From contig NZ_CAKZHV010000025.1 of assembly GCF_936927845.1 (NCBI RefSeq), forward strand, positions 1-64,000: a stretch of 64,000 bases of DNA, written 5' to 3'. Position numbers and translations under genes: made by a program. This document shows positions 6,298 through 15,508 of the stretch, piece by piece. The DNA is from an uncultured Sphingomonas sp. Lineage in GTDB: Bacteria > Pseudomonadota > Alphaproteobacteria > Sphingomonadales > Sphingomonadaceae. Below the pieces are notes generated by a model. It was not told the DNA's origin, did no database searches, and saw only the letters and a program-made list of their open reading frames with translations. Within the stretch, counting starts at the first letter, position 1. Every line of letters starts with the position of its first letter.

Positions 6298-7089
6298 ATG
6301 CGTTACCTAGCTCTCGCCGTCATGGCGCTCATCGCCCTTCCCAGCCCCGCTTGCGCCTGGGGTAAGACCGGACACCGCGTCGTCGGCGCAGTGGCCGAGC
6401 CGCTGCTCACTCCCACCGCTCGCGCCGCGGTTCGCAGCATCCTGGGTGTCGAGACGATGGCCGAAGCGTCGAACTGGCCCGACTTCATGCGCGCCGATCC
6501 GGCACCCTATTGGCAGCGCGAGTCGACTCCGTGGCATTATGTCACCGTGCCCAAGGGCAAGACCTACGCGGAGATGACACCGCCATCTGAGGGCGACGCG
6601 GCGACCGCGTTGCGCCATTTCAGCGCCACCGTGCAGGACACCCATGCCCCGCTCGCCGAGCGGCAGGCGGCACTGCGCTTCATCATTCATATCATCGGCG
6701 ACCTGCACCAACCGCTTCACGCCGGCAACGGCACCGACAAGGGTGGCAACGAGGTCGCTGTGACGTTCTACGGTCGCCCGACCAACCTACATTCGGTGTG
6801 GGATTCAGGCCTGATCGACGACGAGCAATTGTCCTATAGCGAACTGGCGGTGTGGCTCAGCGCGCGCATCACACCCGCGGATCGCCGCGCTTGGGCGAGT
6901 AATGATCCGAATACTTGGATCAACGAGAGTGCGGCCCTGCGCGACCAGATCTACCCGACCGACCCCGCGCTATCCTATGCTTACGTTTACCAGAACAAGG
7001 CACGGGTCGAGCAGCGACTGGAGATGGGCGGCGTACGCCTCGCCGATTATCTGAACGCAATGTTCCAGCGGAGCGGCAAGCGCCGCTGA
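6298..7089 (+). CDS. S1/P1 family zinc nuclease, secreted
   Basis: A 263-residue protein with a 20-residue signal peptide cut before Trp21. The tri-zinc ligands of nuclease P1/S1 are all in place with family spacing: W21, H26, D62, H80, H131, D135, H141, H165, D169. It would hydrolyse single-stranded DNA or RNA in the periplasm or outside the cell, probably for phosphate or nucleotide scavenging. ATG 6298 is favoured by AGGGG about 8 nt upstream; ATG 6280 is possible. No disulfide pattern of fungal S1 is expected here. Confident. Confidence 0.9.
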   Translation: MRYLALAVMALIALPSPACAWGKTGHRVVGAVAEPLLTPTARAAVRSILGVETMAEASNWPDFMRADPAPYWQRESTPWHYVTVPKGKTYAEMTPPSEGDAATALRHFSATVQDTHAPLAERQAALRFIIHIIGDLHQPLHAGNGTDKGGNEVAVTFYGRPTNLHSVWDSGLIDDEQLSYSELAVWLSARITPADRRAWASNDPNTWINESAALRDQIYPTDPALSYAYVYQNKARVEQRLEMGGVRLADYLNAMFQRSGKRR

Positions 7090-7093
7090 CGCG

Positions 7094-7123
7094 AAAAGGG
7101 CGGCGTGTCACCACACGCCGCCC
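7094..7123 (-). terminator. intrinsic terminator of ald
   Basis: GGGCGGCGTGT (7098-7108) and ACACGCCGCCC (7113-7123) form an 11-bp stem with a CACC loop. On the minus strand it is followed by TTTT, so it terminates ald, 23 nt past its stop. On the plus strand the nuclease gene ends just before it, but no T-tract follows. Confidence 0.8.
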
Positions 7124-7146
7124 CAAACAATAGCAATGTGGGTCGG

Positions 7147-8226
7147 TCAAGCGAGCGCGTCGGCAACCACCTTGTTGACGATCTTGCCGCCGCGCACGTT
7201 CAGGCCTTCCATCAGGCCCGGGTTCTCCTCGCACGCCGCATAACCCTTGTCGGCGAGCGCCAGGCCGTACGGCAGCGTCGCATTGTTGAGTGCGTGGCTC
7301 GATGTCAGCGGCACCGCACCCGGCATGTTGGCGACGCAATAATGGATCACGCCGTCGACCTCGTAGGTCGGCTCGGCGTGCGTTGTCGCGTGGCTGGTCT
7401 CGAAACAGCCGCCCTGGTCGATCGCGACGTCGACCAGCACCGCACGCGGCTTCATGTGCGCGAGCATCGGACGCGTGACGAGCTTGGGTGCCGACGCACC
7501 GGGGATCAGCACCGCGCCGATGGCGGCATCGGCCTCCGCGATCTCCTGCTCGATCGACTCAAGCGTCGAGACGCGCGTGCGGACACGACCACCGAACAGT
7601 TCGTCGAGTTCGCGCAAACGCGGGATCGAGCGATCGATGATCGTCACCTCGGCACCCAAGCCGACCGCCATGCGTGCCGCGTGCGTGCCGACCACACCGC
7701 CGCCCAGCACGACGATACGACCCGGCTGCACGCCCGGCACGCCGCCCAGCAGCACGCCGCGCCCGCCGTTCGGCGCCTTCAATGCGTGACCCGCCGCCTC
7801 GATCGACAGCCGCCCCGCGACCTCGCTCATCGGGGCGAGCAGCGGCAACTGCCCGCGAGCGTCAGTGACGGTCTCGTACGCGACCGCGGTGACGCCCGAG
7901 GCCATCAGCCCCTTGGCCTGCTCGGGATCGGGGGCGAGGTGGAGATAGGTGAACAATATCTGATCGTCGCGCAGCTGCACCCACTCGCTCGGCTGCGGCT
8001 CCTTGACCTTCACGATCATCTGCGCGCGCGCGAAGACTTCCTGCGCAGTTTCGACGATCTCGGCACCCGCGGCGCGGTAGACATCGTCCGACGCCGCAAT
8101 GCCGAGCCCGGCGCCTGCCTGCACCAGCACCTCGTGCCCGTGCGCGACATATTCGCGCACCGCCCCGGGGGTCAGGCCGACACGATACTCGTGGTTCTTG
8201 ATTTCCTTGGGTACGCCGACGCGCAT
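7147..8226 (-). CDS. ald: alanine dehydrogenase
   Basis: A 359-residue NAD-dependent L-alanine dehydrogenase, which interconverts L-alanine and pyruvate plus ammonia. N-terminus MRVGVPKEIKNHEYRVGLTP is the family signature. Catalytic R15, K75 and H96 align in number with the mycobacterial enzyme, and the Rossmann loop GGGVVGTHAA lies near residue 173. It is divergently transcribed from an Lrp-type regulator, which is the usual arrangement for aldR/ald. Slightly shorter than the typical 370 residues at the C-terminus. Confident. Confidence 0.95.
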   Translation of the reverse strand: MRVGVPKEIKNHEYRVGLTPGAVREYVAHGHEVLVQAGAGLGIAASDDVYRAAGAEIVETAQEVFARAQMIVKVKEPQPSEWVQLRDDQILFTYLHLAPDPEQAKGLMASGVTAVAYETVTDARGQLPLLAPMSEVAGRLSIEAAGHALKAPNGGRGVLLGGVPGVQPGRIVVLGGGVVGTHAARMAVGLGAEVTIIDRSIPRLRELDELFGGRVRTRVSTLESIEQEIAEADAAIGAVLIPGASAPKLVTRPMLAHMKPRAVLVDVAIDQGGCFETSHATTHAEPTYEVDGVIHYCVANMPGAVPLTSSHALNNATLPYGLALADKGYAACEENPGLMEGLNVRGGKIVNKVVADALA

Positions 8227-8299
8227 GGTGACTCTCCTCTGGTTTGCTGCCTTTTACTGCGTGGCATACGTAATTTCCCGGCGAAGCGGGATGCCGACT

Positions 8300-8311
8300 T
8301 GCCGATCGGCA
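8300..8311. promoter_or_regulatory. 12-bp palindrome between ald and the Lrp gene
   Basis: TGCCGATCGGCA sits in the 110-bp divergent region, about 25 nt before the Lrp ATG. It is a possible Lrp-type binding half but short palindromes with GATC are common. Confidence 0.25.
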
Positions 8312-8336
8312 CCGGGTTCCTGCATGATTGTCTGCA

Positions 8337-8819
8337 ATGACGCTGCAATCCGAACCGCTCGATCGCATCGATCGGCGCCTGCTCGGCGCCCTTGTCGAGA
8401 ATGCGCGCGCCACCGCCTTCGCACTTGCCGAGCGGATCGGCCGCAGTGCCACCGCCATTGCGCGGCGGCAGCGCGCGCTCGAAGAGGCGGGCGTGATCGC
8501 GGGCTATGCCGCGCGACTCGACCTCGCGCGCCTTGGACTCGGCACCACCGTGCACATTAAGATGACGCTAGAGAGCCAGCGCAAGGACGTGCTTGACGCG
8601 TTCGAACGCGCGATCGCCGACAGCCCCTCGGTCGTGCGCTGCGACCTGATGTCAGGCTCGTACGACTATCTGGTCACCGTGCAGGCACGCGACCTAGCGC
8701 ATTTTGCCGAAGTCCATCGCGAGGAGTTGTCGCGCTTGCCCGGCGTCACCAGCATGGAATCGGGCTTCGTCCTGCGCGAGGTCGTCGCAGCCCGGCTGCC
8801 GCTCCACCTGCTCGATTGA
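8337..8819 (+). CDS. Lrp/AsnC family regulator, probably of ald
   Basis: A 160-residue protein: N-terminal winged helix-turn-helix (about 8-55, 'RIDRRLLGALVENARATA...LAERIGRS') and a C-terminal RAM ligand domain (about 70-145). Lrp-type proteins form octamers and respond to amino acids. The gene is divergent to ald, so it likely activates ald in response to alanine, as AldR does elsewhere. ATG 8337 is preceded by a TTG at 8328 with no better binding site. A second paralogue lies at 17410. Confidence 0.85.
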   Translation: MTLQSEPLDRIDRRLLGALVENARATAFALAERIGRSATAIARRQRALEEAGVIAGYAARLDLARLGLGTTVHIKMTLESQRKDVLDAFERAIADSPSVVRCDLMSGSYDYLVTVQARDLAHFAEVHREELSRLPGVTSMESGFVLREVVAARLPLHLLD

Positions 8820-8862
8820 GGCGAGGTTGGAACCATCCAGCGGCCATGATAGCTTCGCCGGC

Positions 8863-9435
8863 ATGACCGAGCATGTGCCGATCACCAACGTGCCGACGCG
8901 CGTCAAGCTGAGGGTCGAGGATTACCTCTCGTTCGACCGCGACGGCGCCTTCGACGGCTACGGCAAGACCGAGCTGATCGACGGTGAGGTCACATACATC
9001 AACGCGCAACACGGCCCGCACGCGCTCGCGAAAATGACGTTGTATGATGCGCTGCGTGATGGTCTTCGTGCCGCGGGCTCGACATTACACGTCATGGTGG
9101 AAGCCAGCGTCACGTGGGCTCCCGTGGACGTGCCCGAGCCCGACCTGCTCCTCACCTCCGAACCGCGCGGCCTTGGTCCGGTTCCCGGCACCAGCGTGTC
9201 GCTGGTGGTGGAGATTGCGGACGCGACATTGCAATCTGACCTGGGCCGGAAAGCGACCCTCTACGCCCAGCACGGCGTGCCCGAATATTGGGTCATCGAC
9301 GTGAACGGCCGGACCATCCACCAGCTATGGTCGCCCATGAACGACGGTTACGGCGATCATGTCCGGCATGGGTTCGGCACGGTCATCGCGGCTGCCACTA
9401 TCGCCAATCTGCTGGTCGAAACCGACCATCTCTGA
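8863..9435 (+). CDS. Uma2 family (PD-(D/E)xK-like) protein
   Basis: A 190-residue protein of the Uma2/DUF820 family. Expected features are present: 'ELIDGEV' near residue 35, the acidic 'PEPDLLL' near 95, 'SLVVEIADATLQSDL' near 110 and 'GRKATLYAQHGVPEYWVID' near 127, which form the restriction-endonuclease-like core (D, E, and K). The family is widespread, often in large paralogue sets; its biological role is not known. ATG 8863 is chosen by alignment with the family start. Confidence 0.8.
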   Translation: MTEHVPITNVPTRVKLRVEDYLSFDRDGAFDGYGKTELIDGEVTYINAQHGPHALAKMTLYDALRDGLRAAGSTLHVMVEASVTWAPVDVPEPDLLLTSEPRGLGPVPGTSVSLVVEIADATLQSDLGRKATLYAQHGVPEYWVIDVNGRTIHQLWSPMNDGYGDHVRHGFGTVIAAATIANLLVETDHL

Positions 9436-9438
9436 CCG

Positions 9439-9866
9439 TCAGCGCACCCGCCAGTACGCGAACGCCTTCCCCTGCTCGGCAGCGACGAAGCGTTCCGCCT
9501 CCGCGCCTTTCCACGCACCGCGATAGCTAAGCCGTTCGGCGAGCGTCGTCCACCATCCCTGTCCCGGCAGCCGATCGCCCTCGCGCACCACGAGCACGGC
9601 GAGCGCCGGTTCTCCGGCTCCCTCGTCCACGGCATCGATCGCGTCGAGCGTCTTGCATAGCGCGCGCATCTTCGGCCGGGTAAAGCGGTGACCGAGCGCG
9701 CGCAGCAGCTCGGAATAACTCACCGCCCGCCCCTCGCGCGCCGCCGCGACCAGCAGGCCGCGCACCAGCGCCACGTCGGCGATCGTGCCTGGCCCCTCGA
9801 CCGGCACGATCCCCTCCGCCTCCAGCCAGCGCGACAGATCATCGCAGGTGCCGGAGGCGCGGCGCA

Positions 9867-9867
<1 letters not shown>
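9439..9867 (-). CDS. conserved hypothetical protein downstream of ettA
   Basis: A 142-residue protein, apparently soluble. The clearest block is 'VSYSELLRALGHRFTRPKMRALCK' split over residues 48-73, a helix-turn-helix-like run, then a beta stretch LAVLVV and an aromatic GWW. I did not recognise a function. Its ATG overlaps the ettA stop by one base (TGATG), so it is translated with ettA. Similar small genes are seen in sphingomonads. Confidence 0.55.
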
Positions 9868-11546
<1,679 letters not shown>

Positions 11547-11653
11547 GGGTCGCCTTCTCGCGTGATGATGCTGCGGGGAAATTCGTTCCGCTCGCATGTA
11601 AGGCCCCCGCACGGCGTTGGCAAACCGGCAGGTGCCGGTTACGCCTCTGGTCC

Positions 11654-13111
11654 ATGAAGCGCATCCTGCTCGCGGCGACCGCCGCTTCCGCCCTGCCCGC
11701 CATCACGCTGTCTGCCCCCGTGGCGGCACAGACCGCGGCGGCACCGACGCCCGTGGGCCAGCCCGCCGGCACCCGCCCCGCGCCGACGCCGCCAGCGCCC
11801 GTCGACGCGCGGGTCGCCGCGCTGCGTGACGCCGCGCTCAAGGACGAGGTCGCCTATGATATCGTCGAGGGCCTGACGACCGAGGTCGGGCAACGACTGG
11901 CCGGCACTGAGGCCGAAGCACGCGCGCGCACCTGGGGCGCTGCCAAGCTCAAGGCGCTGGGCTTCAAGAACGTGCGGATAGAGACCTATCAGATGCCGGT
12001 CTGGGTGCGCGGCACCGAGGAAGCCGAGATCATCGCGCCGTTCGCGCAGAAGTTGAAACTCGCCGCGCTCGGTAACTCGGGCTCGACCGGCGCACAGGGA
12101 TTGATTGCCGACCTCGTCGTGTTTCCTAGCACGACCGAGTTCGCCAATGCCCCCGCCGGCGCGGTCCGCGGTAAGATCGTCTATATCGGCAATTCGATGC
12201 AGCCGACGCAGGACGGATCGAGCTACGGCGCGAACGGCCCCGCGCGCTTCACCGGACCCGCGATGGCCGCAGCCAAGGGCGCCGCCGCCATCGTGATCCG
12301 CTCAATCGGCACCGACACGCACCGCCTGCCCCACACCGGCGTCACCAACTTTCCCACGGGCATGGCGGCGATCCCCGCCGCCGCCTTGTCGGTCCCCGAC
12401 GCCGAGCTGATCGAGCGGATGGCGCTCCGCGGCAAGCCGATCCGCATGCGCCTGCTCCTCACGCCGAAGCAGACCGGCAGCCACGAGTCAGGCAACGTTA
12501 TCGCTGAGGTGCCCGGCACCGATCCAGCGGCGGGCGTCGTGCTCGTCGGCGGCCACCTCGACAGCTGGGATCTCGCGACCGGCGCAATCGATGACGCGAG
12601 CGGCGTCGCCATCACCACCGCCGCTGCGAAGCGCATCCTCGACTCGGGCCGGCGTCCACGGCGCACGATCCGCGTCGTCTGGTTCGGCGCCGAGGAAGTC
12701 GGCGGCTTCGGCGGCGAGGACTACGCCCGCAAGCACGGCGCCGAGCGCCACGCGATCGCGGCCGAGAGCGATTTTGGTGCCGACCGCGTTTGGCGCTTCG
12801 AAACGACGCTGCCGCCTGCCGCCAAGCCGGTTGCCGATCGACTGGCGAGCGCACTTGCGCCACTAGGCATCGTTCGCGGGACGGGGCCAGGTGGTGATGG
12901 TTCGGACATCGAGGCGACGATCGCGCTCGGCGTCGCGGGCATTGACCTCAATCAGTCGGGTTTACGCTATTTCGACGTTCACCACACCCCTGACGACACG
13001 CTCGACCGCGTTGATCCGGCGCAGTTGCAGCAGAACGTCGCCGCCTGGACGACGATGCTCGCGGTCGTCGCCGACGCACCGGAGGAGATCGGAGCGGTCA
13101 CCCGGCCGTGA
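11654..13111 (+). CDS. M28 family zinc metallopeptidase, exported
   Basis: A 485-residue protein with a signal peptide of about 25 residues (ending AAQ) and a Pro/Ala-rich segment after it. A PA-type insert is likely in the middle, and the M28 zinc site is complete: GGHLDSWD near 300, 'AIDDASG' D near 314, 'FGAEEVGG' catalytic and ligand Glu near 345, a later Asp, and HHTPDDTLD near 438. It should be a periplasmic or outer-membrane-associated aminopeptidase or carboxypeptidase. Divergent to ettA. Confident about family, not about substrate. Confidence 0.9.
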   Translation: MKRILLAATAASALPAITLSAPVAAQTAAAPTPVGQPAGTRPAPTPPAPVDARVAALRDAALKDEVAYDIVEGLTTEVGQRLAGTEAEARARTWGAAKLKALGFKNVRIETYQMPVWVRGTEEAEIIAPFAQKLKLAALGNSGSTGAQGLIADLVVFPSTTEFANAPAGAVRGKIVYIGNSMQPTQDGSSYGANGPARFTGPAMAAAKGAAAIVIRSIGTDTHRLPHTGVTNFPTGMAAIPAAALSVPDAELIERMALRGKPIRMRLLLTPKQTGSHESGNVIAEVPGTDPAAGVVLVGGHLDSWDLATGAIDDASGVAITTAAAKRILDSGRRPRRTIRVVWFGAEEVGGFGGEDYARKHGAERHAIAAESDFGADRVWRFETTLPPAAKPVADRLASALAPLGIVRGTGPGGDGSDIEATIALGVAGIDLNQSGLRYFDVHHTPDDTLDRVDPAQLQQNVAAWTTMLAVVADAPEEIGAVTRP

Positions 13112-13164
13112 CGCACGATGCGCAACCGCTCGTCGCAACCTGTACCCCAGATGAATTTTCCTTA

Positions 13165-13192
13165 TTGACCCCCTGAACCGCTAGGGTATTCG
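13165..13192 (+). promoter_or_regulatory. candidate sigma-70-type promoter
   Basis: TTGACC (13165-13170) and TATTCG (13187-13192) are 16 nt apart, 60 nt before the ATG of the small lipoprotein gene. It is a plausible housekeeping promoter for the lipoprotein pair. Confidence 0.4.
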
Positions 13193-13251
13193 GGCGTTTC
13201 GCGACGGCGTTGGGGTCGGCCGCGATTTTTGTGATGCTTGGGAGCATTCGA

Positions 13252-13515
13252 ATGAAGAAGATCCTGCTCGTTGCCGCTGCTGCCGGCCTGATGTCCGTTG
13301 CTGCTTGCTCGAAGTCGCCGGAAGCCGCTGCGGTCGAGAACAACGCCGACATGATGGCGGACAACATGGACGCGATGGCCGACAACGTCGCCGACATGTC
13401 GAACACCACTGCCAACCCGTTCGCCGAGGACAACGCCGAGGCGGTTGCCGAGAACATCCACGACGCGGCCGACAACGTCCGCGACTCGGCTGACGGCGCC
13501 ACCACCAACATGTAA
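13252..13515 (+). CDS. small Asn/Asp/Met-rich lipoprotein
   Basis: An 87-residue lipoprotein: signal peptide MKKILLVAAAAGLMSVAAC (lipid on Cys20), then a low-complexity helix with repeats such as 'NADMMADNMDAMADNVAD'. It is acidic and lacks aromatics. GGGAG lies about 9 nt before ATG 13252. It resembles small stress or envelope lipoproteins and shares its overall plan with the next gene, suggesting an old tandem duplication. No function known. Confidence 0.65.
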   Translation: MKKILLVAAAAGLMSVAACSKSPEAAAVENNADMMADNMDAMADNVADMSNTTANPFAEDNAEAVAENIHDAADNVRDSADGATTNM

Positions 13516-13539
13516 TCCGACCGGGTTCGGGTTTTGCCG

Positions 13540-13791
13540 ATGCCAAGGATCGCTCCTCTGGTTGCCGCCGTGCTCCTGTTGCTCAGTGGATGCAGCAAAC
13601 CCGAACCTGTCTCGGTCGAGAACGGCGCCGAGGCATTGTCCGCTAATCTGGAACAGATGGCGAACGAGTTGGAGGCAGAAGCGTCGGGTCAAGTCAACGC
13701 GGCTGAGCGGGCCACGCTCTCTGATGCGGCCGCAACACTCGACAATGCGTCGGACACGCTGAACGTGTCTGATACTGCCGCGAACTTCTAG
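13540..13791 (+). CDS. small lipoprotein, paralogue of the previous gene
   Basis: An 83-residue lipoprotein with the lipobox LLSGC and a mature 'SKPEPVSVENGAEALSAN' start that echoes the preceding protein ('SKSPEAAAVENNADMMADN'). The rest is a helical Ala/Glu/Asn-rich chain. It follows the first gene by 24 nt, and the pair shares the terminator downstream. A TTG at 13534 could start two codons earlier. Confidence 0.6.
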   Translation: MPRIAPLVAAVLLLLSGCSKPEPVSVENGAEALSANLEQMANELEAEASGQVNAAERATLSDAAATLDNASDTLNVSDTAANF

Positions 13792-13824
13792 CGCGCGGCG
13801 AGCACGCACCGTTCACCAGATAGA

Positions 13825-13853
13825 GGGCGTCCCGTTCACGGGACGCCCTTTTT
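13825..13853 (+). terminator. intrinsic terminator after the lipoprotein pair
   Basis: GGGCGTCCCG (13825-13834) and CGGGACGCCC (13839-13848) form a 10-bp perfect stem with a TTCA loop, followed by TTTTT (13849-13853). Confidence 0.9.
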
Positions 13854-13930
13854 CGTTTGCTGCCTCTCACGCCCGTGAACCCATGCCATCGCTCGCCGTT
13901 TCGTCGACGAACACACATTACGGAGACGAG

Positions 13931-14374
13931 ATGCGCAAGTCCTTCCTCATGGGCCTGGTCGGCGGCCAGCGCGCAATGACCCCGCTTGCAACCGTCGCGA
14001 TTGCCGCCGCGCGCGGGCAATTGCCCACAGACAACGGCGCGCCCAAACTGCTCGCCAACCCGCTCGTCGCGGCCGGAACGCTCGCGCTCGCTATCGGCGA
14101 AATGGCGGGCGACAAGCAGAAGACCGCGCCCGACCGCGTCGTGCCGATCGGGCTCGCTGCACGGTTCGTCACGTCGGCGATCGCGGGCGCGGCATTGGTG
14201 CCGAAGCGACAGCGCTGGCTCGGCGCGGCGGTCGGCGGCGCCACCGCGGTGATGGCCTCCTATCCGGGCTGGCGCACGCGCATGGCGTGGCTGCCACGTT
14301 ATGGCCAAACCAAGACAGGCTTCGCCGAGGATCTGGCGGTGCTTTCCTCTGCCGCGGCGATCGTGCGCGGATAG
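13931..14374 (+). CDS. DUF4126 family membrane protein
   Basis: A 147-residue protein starting MRKSFLMGLVGGQRAMTPL, typical of DUF4126. It has several short hydrophobic segments rich in Ala and Gly (about 10-32, 50-68, 84-105, 115-130), suggesting a small integral membrane protein. GGAG lies 5-6 nt before ATG 13931; an upstream ATG at 13883 would add an unlikely 16-residue tail. The family has no established role. Confidence 0.75.
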   Translation: MRKSFLMGLVGGQRAMTPLATVAIAAARGQLPTDNGAPKLLANPLVAAGTLALAIGEMAGDKQKTAPDRVVPIGLAARFVTSAIAGAALVPKRQRWLGAAVGGATAVMASYPGWRTRMAWLPRYGQTKTGFAEDLAVLSSAAAIVRG

Positions 14375-14438
14375 CACGACCGCGACGCAGCGCTTGCCAA
14401 GTTCGCGCGCATGCCGCTACCTGCCACGAGCGCGCGGG

Positions 14439-14511
14439 GGGCCTGTAGCTCAACGGTCAGAGCTGGCCGCTCATAACGGCTAGGTTGCGGGTTCGAATCC
14501 TGCCGGGCCCA
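14439..14511 (+). tRNA. tRNA with anticodon CAU (elongator Met or Ile2)
   Basis: A full cloverleaf: acceptor GGGCCTG/CGGGCCC, D-arm GCTC-AACGGTCA-GAGC, anticodon stem with loop CTCATAA, variable AGGTT, T-arm GCGGG-TTCGAAT-CCTGC, discriminator A. CCA is not encoded (the next bases are CCG). The loop CTCATAA with CAT occurs in both tRNA-Ile2 (lysidine-modified) and tRNA-Met. The 3' half is antisense to the tail of the deacetylase gene. Confidence 0.93.
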
Positions 14512-15508
14512 CCGCGCGCTGTTGCTCGATCGCATTCAAAACCTCGCCGAGAGAAGCCGGCAGGTAGCCGTAGCGTGCTAGCGCGGGCAGTACCTCGTCC
14601 CACCAAGCGTGAAATCGTGCGAGTTGCGCGGCATCGCGCACGTAGGGCGTGTGGCCGGGCACCAGCGATGGCGAGTGAAAGGTCAGTTGCAGCAATCGCT
14701 CGCCGCTTCCGGCCGCCACCGCGATCGCGCGGCATGCCTCATGTACGGGCGTGCCCTCAGGTGTCAGCGGCACGCGCGACAACAGTTTAGACCGCGCGAA
14801 CACGCCGCGTGCGCGCGGCAGCCGACCAAGCAGCGGGTGCAGCCACGCGCCATATTGCCGCAACAGCCCGGTGTAGATCGTCGTCAACGGCAACTCGACC
14901 AGCTCCGCCTCGTCCAACGCGAACGGTCGCGGGCTTACCGAGGTGAAATCCGGCCCCCCCTGGGCGGAATAGTCGAACCGCGCGCGCACCGATGCGTCGA
15001 TGCGGAAACCGCGCGCCGCCAATGCTTGGAAGGTGTTGGGCCCGACACCGTACCGTCCCGCGCGGTAGATGCACGGTCGCCGCCCGAGCGTGCGCTCGAT
15101 CATCGCCACCAACCGGTCGAGCTTCGCCGCCTCCACTTCGCGCGGCAGATTGCCCGCGAACGTCTCGACGCGCGCACCGCTGCCTAGCGGAGGCGTGACC
15201 CAGCTGTGCAGTTGCGCTCCAATCGCAGCGGCGGGATTACGGGCCAGCAGACCGCGCAGGATCGCCGCGGCGGGTTCGCTCGCCGCGACGACGTAATCGA
15301 CCATGTAGATCGGGCTGACACCGTAGGCAGCGAGTCGATCTTGCATCGGGGGCAGCGCCGCGATCGCGGAGACGTCGTAGTCATCGGTCGCGCCGGGCGC
15401 GGACCAGTCAAATTCTTCCTCGGTGTCGATCGTCACCACAAAGCGACGACCGAATGTCAGCGGCCAGTCGAGCGCTGCGCCGTCCCGCGTCGCGAAGTGG
15501 TGCGTCAC
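14480..15508 (-). CDS. WalW-like polysaccharide deacetylase family protein
   Basis: A 342-residue protein starting at GTG 15508, which overlaps the stop of the upstream kinase gene as GTGA. The fold features are 'RFVVTIDTEEEFDW' (catalytic-region Asp) near residue 23, 'IGAQLHSWVTP' (His) near 96, and a later H-S-P near 285. NodB-type enzymes hydrolyse N-acetyl groups of surface polysaccharides. The gene resembles WalW-like proteins of sphingomonad polysaccharide loci. The last ten codons (ending VGPAGFEPAT) are antisense to the tRNA; the natural C-terminus is unusual there. Confidence 0.7.
   Translation of the reverse strand: MTHHFATRDGAALDWPLTFGRRFVVTIDTEEEFDWSAPGATDDYDVSAIAALPPMQDRLAAYGVSPIYMVDYVVAASEPAAAILRGLLARNPAAAIGAQLHSWVTPPLGSGARVETFAGNLPREVEAAKLDRLVAMIERTLGRRPCIYRAGRYGVGPNTFQALAARGFRIDASVRARFDYSAQGGPDFTSVSPRPFALDEAELVELPLTTIYTGLLRQYGAWLHPLLGRLPRARGVFARSKLLSRVPLTPEGTPVHEACRAIAVAAGSGERLLQLTFHSPSLVPGHTPYVRDAAQLARFHAWWDEVLPALARYGYLPASLGEVLNAIEQQRAVGPAGFEPAT

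Noticed and set aside
7105..8340. Long open frame antisense to ald
   Set aside because: The peptide is a low-complexity Arg/His/Asp mirror of ald codons with no start context.
8863..9435. Uma2 gene as part of a defence system
   Set aside because: It stands alone with housekeeping neighbours; the family is found in many non-defence contexts.
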